Positions 1-6,336 of a stretch of DNA of 6,336 bases are shown here, in pieces. Each line of letters begins with the position of its first letter. The first letter of the stretch is position 1. The stretch comes from an uncultured Aquincola sp. Lineage in GTDB: Bacteria; Pseudomonadota; Gammaproteobacteria; Burkholderiales; Burkholderiaceae. The position numbers were made by a program, and so were the translations under genes. Location of the stretch: contig CAKZXL010000226.1 of the NCBI GenBank assembly GCA_937883885.1, positions 1-6,336 on the forward strand. Reading direction: 5' to 3'. The notes below the pieces were generated by a model. The model saw nothing but the letters and a program-made list of their open reading frames with translations. It made no database searches and was not told the origin of the DNA.

Positions 1-1
1 G

Positions 2-1180
2 GCCACCCGCGAACACCTGATGAAGACCCTGCCGGCGCTGCTGGCCACCGAATTCCCCGAGGTGCGCAGCCGCGTCAAGTTGCTGCCCAACGGGCCGCCG
101 GTGCCGTACCCGGTGCAGTTCCGGGTGATGGGCAACGACGCCACCGCGGTGCGCGAGTGGTCCGATCAGGCCATGGCCATCCTGCGCGCCAACCCGCACA
201 TGCGCGGCGTCAACCACAACTGGAACGAGTCGGTGAAGGTGCTGCGCCTGGACATCGACCAGGACAAGGCGCGTGCGCTGGGCGTCACCAGCCAGGGCAT
301 CGCCCAGGCTTCGCGCACCTTGCTGTCGGGCACGCCCGTGGGCCAGTACCGCGAGGGTGACCGGCTGATCGACATCCTGCTGCGCCAGCCCGCCGACGAG
401 CGCGAAGCCGTCACTTCACTGGCCAATGCCTACGTGCCCACGGCCAGCGGCCGCGTCATCCCGCTGGCGCAGATCGCCACCATCGCGCTCGACTGGGAGC
501 CCGGCGTGATGTGGCGCGAAGGCCGGCAGTTCGCGGTGACGGTGCAGGGCGACGTGGCCGACGGCCTGCAGGGCCCGACCGTGACCGCCGAGGTGTGGCC
601 GCAGCTCGATGAACTGCGCAAGCGCATGCCGCCGGGCTACACCATCGAGATCGCCGGTGCGGTGGAAGAAAGCAGCAAGGGCCAGGGCTCGATCGCGGCC
701 GGCGTGCCGCTGATGCTGTTCATCATCTTCACGCTGCTGATGCTGCAGCTGCAAAGCTTCAGCCGCTCGATGCTGGTCTTCCTCACCGGGCCGCTGGGCA
801 TCGCCGGCGTGGCGGCGGCGCTGCTGCTGCTGAACCGGCCGTTCGGCTTCGTGGCGCTGCTGGGCGTGATCGCGCTGATGGGCATGATCATGCGCAACTC
901 GGTGATTTTGATCGACCAGATCGAGCACGACCGCGCCCGCGGCGTGCCCACCTGGGACGCCATCGTCGAATCGGCGGTGCGGCGCTTCCGGCCCATCGTG
1001 CTCACGGCGGCTGCGGCCGTGCTGGCGATGATCCCGCTGTCGCGCAGCGTGTTCTGGGGCCCGATGGCCGTGGCCATCATGGGCGGCCTCATCGTGGCCA
1101 CCGCGCTGACGCTGCTGGCTTTGCCCGCGATGTACGCTGCGTGGTTCCGCGTGAAGCGGGAGCCGGCGCAGCCCGGTTAG
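2..1180 (+). CDS. RND efflux transporter permease, C-terminal part (5' end outside window)
   Basis: Inner-membrane proton-driven pump of the HAE-1/AcrB type, which exports drugs or other toxic compounds through a tripartite complex with a periplasmic adaptor and an outer-membrane channel. The frame is open to the left edge, so the ATG at 20 is internal. About 393 residues remain of a family normally near 1,030. They comprise the end of the second large periplasmic loop (LPNGPP motif near nt 80-97) and five hydrophobic segments matching TM8-TM12 (roughly nt 686-760, 770-832, 841-915, 986-1045 and 1050-1150). By alignment from memory with AcrB, the TM11 proton-relay Arg (nt 989-991) and Thr (nt 1004-1006) are kept. 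The TM10 Lys940 position is Arg (nt 893-895, in GMIMRNSVILID). The protein ends in a short basic cytoplasmic tail. Substrate and partner genes cannot be told from this window. The family is certain; the subfamily is not. Confidence 0.93.
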   Translation, partial: ATREHLMKTLPALLATEFPEVRSRVKLLPNGPPVPYPVQFRVMGNDATAVREWSDQAMAILRANPHMRGVNHNWNESVKVLRLDIDQDKARALGVTSQGIAQASRTLLSGTPVGQYREGDRLIDILLRQPADEREAVTSLANAYVPTASGRVIPLAQIATIALDWEPGVMWREGRQFAVTVQGDVADGLQGPTVTAEVWPQLDELRKRMPPGYTIEIAGAVEESSKGQGSIAAGVPLMLFIIFTLLMLQLQSFSRSMLVFLTGPLGIAGVAAALLLLNRPFGFVALLGVIALMGMIMRNSVILIDQIEHDRARGVPTWDAIVESAVRRFRPIVLTAAAAVLAMIPLSRSVFWGPMAVAIMGGLIVATALTLLALPAMYAAWFRVKREPAQPG

Positions 1181-1183
1181 AAT
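1178..1183 (+). promoter_or_regulatory. Candidate -10 box (TAGAAT) for the tRNA-Leu–tig unit
   Basis: TAGAAT matches the sigma-70 -10 consensus at 5 of 6 positions and overlaps the TAG stop codon of the RND gene. Initiation would fall near 1190, about 55 nt before the tRNA. No good -35 hexamer is visible 16-18 nt upstream, where the sequence is GC-rich coding DNA. It is listed because the tRNA and tig need a promoter and nothing better lies between the RND gene and the tRNA. The assignment is tentative because a strong hairpin (1203-1235) sits downstream of it. Confidence 0.4.
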
Positions 1184-1202
1184 CCGCGGTTCACAGATCA
1201 GC

Positions 1203-1238
1203 GAGGGGGCGCTTCCGCCCGGAAGCAGCCCCTTCTTT
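1203..1238 (+). terminator. Strong hairpin after the RND gene, probable intrinsic terminator
   Basis: The outer stem pairs 1203-1210 with 1228-1235 (8 bp including one G-U). A single bulged A (1227) separates it from a perfect 6-bp inner stem, GCTTCC/GGAAGC (1211-1216 with 1221-1226), closed by the loop GCCC. Three T residues follow (1236-1238). The position 22 nt after the RND stop fits a terminator. The T tract is short, and the hairpin ends only 10 nt before the tRNA, so it could instead be a structured leader of the tRNA precursor. Confidence 0.6.
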
Positions 1239-1245
1239 CCATCTA

Positions 1246-1332
1246 GCGCGGGTGGCGAAATTGGTAGACGCACCAGGTTTAGGTCCTGACGCCAGCAATG
1301 GTGTGGGGGTTCGAGTCCCCCCCCGCGCACCA
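1246..1332 (+). tRNA. tRNA-Leu (anticodon UAG)
   Basis: An 87-nt class II tRNA that decodes CUN leucine codons. The acceptor stem GCGCGGG (1246-1252) pairs perfectly with CCCGCGC (1322-1328), followed by discriminator A (1329) and an encoded CCA (1330-1332). The D arm has the usual GGTAGACGC. The anticodon loop TTTAGGT (1278-1284) carries TAG at 1280-1282. A long variable arm (CGCC/GGTG, typical of Leu) and a GGGGG/CCCCC T stem with TTCGAGT loop complete the fold. The anticodon stem CCAGG/CCTGA leaves a C·A mismatch at its outermost pair (1273 with 1289). tig begins 26 nt downstream, so the two are probably co-transcribed and separated by tRNA 3' processing. No repeat of the tRNA 3' end is seen in the window, so there is no sign of an integrated element. 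Confidence 0.97.
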
Positions 1333-1358
1333 CAGTACGCAACAAGAGAGTCGGACAA

Positions 1359-2666
1359 ATGACGGTCACGGTTGAAACCCTCGACAAACTGCAACGCCGG
1401 ATCACGCTCACGCTGCCGGCCGATGCCATCGCCGGCGAAGTGACGTCGCGGCTGAAGAAGCTGGCCCGCACCGTGAAGGCCGACGGCTTCCGTCCCGGCA
1501 AGGTGCCGATGAGCGTGGTCACCCAGCGCTACGGCTACTCGGTGCAGTACGAAGTGGTCAACGACAAGGTGGGCGAGGCCTTCAACACCGCCGCCAACGA
1601 AGCCAAGCTGCGCGTGGCCGGCATGCCCAGCATCACCCAGAAGGACGACGCGCCCGAAGGCTCGTTCGCCTTCGACGCCACCTTCGAGGTGTACCCCGAG
1701 GTGGTGATCGGCGACCTGGCCGGTGCCGAGGTGGAGCGCGTGTCGTCCGACGTGACCGACGCCGCCATCGACAAGACCGTGGACATCCTGCGCAAGCAGC
1801 GCCGCACCTTCGCCCAGCGCCCGGCCGACGCCGCCGCCGAAGAAGGCGACCGCGTGACCATCGACTTCGAAGGCAAGATCGACGGCGAGCCGTTTGCAGG
1901 CGGCAAGGCCGAAGGCTTCCAGTTCATCATCGGCGAAGGCCAGATGCTCGAGCAGTTCGACAAGGCCGTGCGCGGCATGAAGAGCGGCGAGAACAAGACC
2001 TTCCCGCTGCAGTTCCCCGAGGACTACCAGGGCAAGGACGTCGCCGGCAAGGAAGCCGACTTCCTGGTCACGATGACCAAGATCGAGTCGCAGGTGCTGC
2101 CCGAGGTGGACGCCGCCTTCGCCCAGTCGCTGGGCATCGCCGACGGCACGGTGGAAGCGCTGCGCGCCGACATCAAGAAGAACCTCGAGCGTGAGGTCAA
2201 GTTCCGCGTGCTGGCCCGCAACAAGGCCGCCGTGATGGACGCGCTGGTGGCCGTGTCGCAGCTGGACGTGCCGCAGGCCCTGGTCAAGACCGAGACCGAG
2301 CGCATGGTGGAAGCCGCCCGCGCCGACCTCAAGCAGCGTGGCGTCAAGGACGCCGACAAGGCGCCGATCCCGGCCGAGCTGTTCACCGCGCAAGCCGAGA
2401 AGCGCGTGCGCCTGGGCCTGGTGGTGGCCGAGCTGGTGCGGGCCAACAACCTGCAGGCCAAGCCCGAGCAGCTGCAGGCCCACATCGAAGAGATGAGCCA
2501 GAGCTACGAGAAGCCCGCTGAAGTGGTGCGCTGGTACCTGAGCGACCGCCAGCGCATGGCCGAGGTGGAAGCCGTCGTGATCGAGAACAACGTGACCGAC
2601 TTCGTGCTCGGCCGCGCCAAGGTCAACGACAAGCAGCTGCCCTTCGACGAGCTGATGACCGCCTGA
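1359..2666 (+). CDS. tig: Trigger factor, ribosome-associated chaperone and peptidyl-prolyl isomerase
   Basis: A cytosolic chaperone that docks on ribosomal protein L23 at the exit tunnel and shields nascent chains. At 435 aa it has the normal family length. The N-terminal ribosome-binding domain (about residues 1-115) contains the docking loop GFRPGK at 43-48. E. coli has Lys at position 46 where this protein has Pro. An FKBP-type PPIase domain spans about 163-243 (GDRVTIDFEG, then a DGEPFAGG segment and FIIGEGQMLEQF). The helical C-terminal arms follow to the end. The ATG at 1359 is chosen because AAGAGAG (1344-1350) lies 8 nt upstream as a Shine-Dalgarno sequence and the N-terminus aligns with the family. 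No separate promoter fits in the 26 nt after the tRNA. An intrinsic terminator follows at 2698-2727. No defect is seen. Confidence 0.98.
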   Translation: MTVTVETLDKLQRRITLTLPADAIAGEVTSRLKKLARTVKADGFRPGKVPMSVVTQRYGYSVQYEVVNDKVGEAFNTAANEAKLRVAGMPSITQKDDAPEGSFAFDATFEVYPEVVIGDLAGAEVERVSSDVTDAAIDKTVDILRKQRRTFAQRPADAAAEEGDRVTIDFEGKIDGEPFAGGKAEGFQFIIGEGQMLEQFDKAVRGMKSGENKTFPLQFPEDYQGKDVAGKEADFLVTMTKIESQVLPEVDAAFAQSLGIADGTVEALRADIKKNLEREVKFRVLARNKAAVMDALVAVSQLDVPQALVKTETERMVEAARADLKQRGVKDADKAPIPAELFTAQAEKRVRLGLVVAELVRANNLQAKPEQLQAHIEEMSQSYEKPAEVVRWYLSDRQRMAEVEAVVIENNVTDFVLGRAKVNDKQLPFDELMTA

Positions 2667-2697
2667 CGATCTGCCCCGACCTGCTGGTCGACCTGAG

Positions 2698-2727
2698 AGG
2701 CGCCGGGCCGCAAGGCAGGCGCCTTTT
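2698..2727 (+). terminator. Intrinsic terminator after tig
   Basis: A perfect 7-bp outer stem AGGCGCC (2698-2704)/GGCGCCT (2718-2724) encloses a 3-bp inner stem GCC/GGC (2707-2709 with 2714-2716) capped by a GCAA tetraloop of the stable GNRA type. A T run follows (2724-2727), then TTC and CTTT within the next 9 nt. The position 32 nt after the tig stop and before the clpP promoter region is as expected. A smaller 5-bp hairpin, CGACC/GGTCG (2677-2690), precedes it. This is the clearest terminator in the window. Confidence 0.85.
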
Positions 2728-2732
2728 CCGTT

Positions 2733-2761
2733 CTTTGGGCCTGCTCTTGCAGCCCCATAAT
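2733..2761 (+). promoter_or_regulatory. Candidate heat-shock (sigma-32-like) promoter of clpP
   Basis: CCCCATAAT (2753-2761) closely resembles the sigma-32 -10 element CCCCATnT. CTTTGGG (2733-2739), 13 nt upstream, keeps only the CTT of the CTTGAAA -35 element. Initiation would be near 2767-2770, giving a leader of about 40 nt. The overlapping CATAAT (2756-2761) could also serve as a sigma-70 -10, though without a good -35. E. coli clpP is known to be a heat-shock gene, which supports the reading. The poor -35 lowers confidence. Confidence 0.4.
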
Positions 2762-2799
2762 CGGCCCGCATATTGGACGTGTGTCTATCCCCATTTCGC

Positions 2800-2804
2800 A
2801 AGGA
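2800..2804 (+). promoter_or_regulatory. Ribosome binding site fixing the clpP start
   Basis: AAGGA lies 6 nt upstream of the ATG at 2811. An in-frame GTG at 2781 would add ten residues, but it has no purine-rich sequence in front of it and would place this AAGGA inside the coding region. The ATG is therefore the better start. Confidence 0.8.
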
Positions 2805-2810
2805 CAACTC

Positions 2811-3419
2811 ATGAGCGCGCTTGAAACCACCGGCCTGGGCATGGTGCCCGTGGTCATCGAACAATCCGGTCGCGGCGAGCGGGCCTACGACATCTACAGC
2901 CGCCTGCTGCGCGAGCGGGTGATCTTTCTTGTGGGCCCGGTGAACGACCAGACCGCCAACCTCGTGGTGGCCCAGCTGCTGTTCCTGGAAAGCGAAAACC
3001 CCGACAAGGACATCCACCTGTACATCAACTCGCCGGGCGGCAGCGTCAGCGCGGGCTTGTCGATCTTCGACACGATGCAGTTCATCAAGCCCGACGTGTC
3101 CACGCTGTGCATGGGCATCGCCGCCAGCATGGGCTCGTTCCTGCTGATGGCCGGCGCCAAGGGCAAGCGCTTCGCGCTGCCGAACTCGCGCGTGATGATC
3201 CACCAGCCTTCGGGCGGCGCCCAGGGCCAGGCCACCGACATCGAGATCCACGCCCGCGAGATCCTCAAGACCCGCGAGCAGCTCAACCGCATCTACGCCG
3301 AGCGCACCGGCCAGTCGATCGAGAAGATCCGTGCCGACATGGAGCGCGACTTCTTCCTGGACCCGGAAGAGTCGAAGGCCTACGGCCTGATCGACCAGGT
3401 GCTGGACAAGCGCCCGTAA
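2811..3419 (+). CDS. clpP: ATP-dependent Clp protease, proteolytic subunit ClpP
   Basis: Serine peptidase that forms a double-heptamer barrel and degrades proteins fed in by the ClpX (or ClpA) unfoldase in the cytosol. At 202 aa it compares with 207 in E. coli. The catalytic triad is intact: Ser106 in GIAASMGSF, His131 in MIHQPSGG, and Asp180 in [10 protein letters not shown]. Each sits exactly five residues earlier than in E. coli. The oxyanion/substrate strand [10 protein letters not shown] (73-82) is present. By alignment with the E. coli processing site, a short propeptide of about nine residues would be removed near Leu9/Gly10; this is inference. The start at ATG 2811 is set by AAGGA at 2800-2804. 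clpX follows 134 nt downstream, with a hairpin between them. No abnormality is seen. Confidence 0.98.
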   Translation: MSALETTGLGMVPVVIEQSGRGERAYDIYSRLLRERVIFLVGPVNDQTANLVVAQLLFLESENPDKDIHLYINSPGGSVSAGLSIFDTMQFIKPDVSTLCMGIAASMGSFLLMAGAKGKRFALPNSRVMIHQPSGGAQGQATDIEIHAREILKTREQLNRIYAERTGQSIEKIRADMERDFFLDPEESKAYGLIDQVLDKRP

Positions 3420-3432
3420 GCCCTGCGCCCCC

Positions 3433-3446
3433 CGGCCGTCGGCCGT
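3433..3446 (+). repeat. Two tandem copies of CGGCCGT
   Basis: Two exact copies of a 7-mer lie 13 nt after the clpP stop. The unit contains the palindrome CGGCCG, so it can also form short stems. It is probably simple GC-rich intergenic sequence. No function can be inferred. Confidence 0.45.
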
Positions 3447-3451
3447 GGAGC

Positions 3452-3471
3452 AAGGCCCCGTCAGGGCCTTT
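3452..3471 (+). terminator. Hairpin between clpP and clpX, possible partial terminator
   Basis: AAGGCCC (3452-3458) pairs perfectly with GGGCCTT (3464-3470) around a 5-nt loop, CGTCA. The A-run/T-run ends give a terminator-like shape, but only three T residues (3469-3471) follow before GCG. It may terminate some clpP transcripts, protect their 3' end, or let a fraction read through to clpX. Confidence 0.5.
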
Positions 3472-3480
3472 GCGCCCGCG

Positions 3481-3509
3481 CCGACCGGCCTGTGGCGTTG
3501 GACTATCAT
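3481..3509 (+). promoter_or_regulatory. Weak candidate sigma-70 promoter of clpX
   Basis: TATCAT (3504-3509) matches the -10 consensus at 5 of 6 positions. CCGACC (3481-3486), 17 nt upstream, keeps only GAC of TTGACA. Initiation near 3516 would give a leader of about 38 nt. It would give clpX transcription independent of clpP, downstream of the hairpin at 3452-3471. The weak -35 makes this tentative. Confidence 0.35.
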
Positions 3510-3553
3510 TCCCCTGCATTGACCTTCGCGTCCGCGAACCCCTCTGAATACCC

Positions 3554-4822
<1,269 letters not shown>

Positions 4823-4841
4823 GCTGCTGCCTGACGCAGCC

Positions 4842-4856
4842 ACCGCCGTCGGCGGT
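4842..4856 (+). other. Hairpin after clpX
   Basis: ACCGCC (4842-4847) and GGCGGT (4851-4856) form a perfect 6-bp stem with a 3-nt loop, 19 nt after the clpX stop. No T tract follows, so this is not a canonical intrinsic terminator. It may protect the clpX 3' end or be chance in GC-rich sequence. Confidence 0.45.
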
Positions 4857-4874
4857 CTCCTGGAAGCTTCTCAC

Positions 4875-4892
4875 GCGGCCCCGGCGGGCCGC
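4875..4892 (+). other. GC-rich hairpin abutting the lon promoter
   Basis: GCGGCCC (4875-4881) pairs perfectly with GGGCCGC (4886-4892) around CGGC, giving a 7-bp all-GC stem. CTTGC follows rather than a T run. It ends exactly where the candidate lon -35 element starts. It may weaken read-through from clpX into lon, but it lacks the tail of a standard terminator. Confidence 0.5.
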
Positions 4893-4920
4893 CTTGCAAT
4901 CCCCTGCTCAAGCCCCACGT
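4893..4920 (+). promoter_or_regulatory. Sigma-32-like heat-shock promoter of lon
   Basis: CTTGCAA (4893-4899) matches the sigma-32 -35 element CTTGAAA at 6 of 7 positions. After a 13-nt spacer, CCCCACGT (4913-4920) matches CCCCATnT at all but one fixed position. Spacing is within the known range. Initiation would be near 4926-4929, leaving a leader of only about 20 nt. Lon is a classical heat-shock protein in E. coli, so the location fits. No competing sigma-70 promoter is obvious. Confidence 0.62.
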
Positions 4921-4924
4921 CAGC

Positions 4925-4945
4925 TTGAGAAAGAGAGGTTTCTCA

Positions 4946-4946
<1 letters not shown>
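4925..4946 (+). promoter_or_regulatory. lon leader hairpin with the Shine-Dalgarno sequence as its loop
   Basis: TTGAGAAA (4925-4932) and TTTCTCAA (4939-4946) form a perfect 8-bp stem. The 6-nt loop is exactly GAGAGG (4933-4938), the lon ribosome binding site, 7 nt before the ATG. The last paired base is the A of the start codon. A second hairpin, CTCAAGC (4907-4913) with GCTTGAG (4923-4929), uses part of the same 5' arm, so the two cannot form together. The pairing is read directly from the sequence; a role in translation control is inference. Confidence 0.5.

Positions 4947-6336
<1,390 letters not shown>

Noticed and set aside
1246..1332. tRNA-Leu as an attachment site for an integrated element
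   Set aside because: No integrase gene and no second copy of the tRNA 3' end occur in the window, and the flanking genes are in their ordinary conserved order.
1141..1362. Small plus-strand frame of 73 codons spanning the tRNA
   Set aside because: It translates through the whole tRNA-Leu gene and overlaps the end of the RND gene and the tig start.
416..1522. Minus-strand open frame of 368 codons across the RND gene, tRNA and tig start
   Set aside because: It runs through a tRNA gene and two real genes, and its translation is low-complexity.
2781..2810. Upstream GTG start for clpP adding ten residues
   Set aside because: No Shine-Dalgarno sequence precedes it, whereas AAGGA sits 6 nt before the ATG at 2811 and the shorter N-terminus matches the family.
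1191..3509. Long open frame of 772 codons on the minus strand
   Set aside because: It lies opposite tig and clpP and crosses the tRNA. Its translation is a His/Leu/Gly/Ala-rich low-complexity mix typical of the reverse complement of high-GC genes, with no recognisable domain.

Overview
This window is a high-GC stretch of bacterial chromosome. It carries the conserved proteostasis cluster tig–clpP–clpX–lon on the plus strand, preceded by a tRNA-Leu gene and the 3' part of an RND efflux pump gene. Protein details (ClpP beginning MSALET, Lon beginning MSGHP, trigger factor with GFRPGK) together with the GC-rich codon use suggest a betaproteobacterium, probably order Burkholderiales. That assignment rests on recognition, not on a search.

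Layout. Positions 2-1180 hold the C-terminal ~393 residues of an RND (HAE-1/AcrB-like) inner-membrane pump, cut by the left edge. Its stop codon overlaps a TAGAAT box that could be the -10 of the next unit, and a strong hairpin follows at 1203-1235. The tRNA-Leu(UAG) gene is at 1246-1332, with CCA encoded. Only 26 nt separate it from tig (trigger factor, 1359-2666), so tig is probably read from a transcript that also contains the tRNA. A canonical intrinsic terminator (2698-2727) closes that unit. clpP (2811-3419), clpX (3554-4822) and lon (4946 to the right edge, incomplete) follow. Each is preceded by a gap of roughly 120-145 nt with its own promoter-like and hairpin signals.

How the genes work together. 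Trigger factor binds nascent chains at the ribosome exit. ClpX unfolds tagged or damaged proteins and feeds them to the ClpP serine protease. Lon is a separate ATP-dependent protease for misfolded and regulatory proteins. Promoter-like elements with the heat-shock sigma-32 layout (7-mer, 13-nt spacer, CCCCA box) lie ahead of both clpP and lon, with the lon one clearly better. This fits heat-shock control.

All four cluster genes look intact and show their expected catalytic or binding residues within the visible sequence. I see no mobile element, CRISPR array, prophage or undescribed multi-gene system. The points worth a second look are in the intergenic regions. The main one is the lon leader, where two mutually exclusive hairpins surround the Shine-Dalgarno sequence. 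The others are the tRNA–tig junction and the promoter/terminator conflict upstream of the tRNA.
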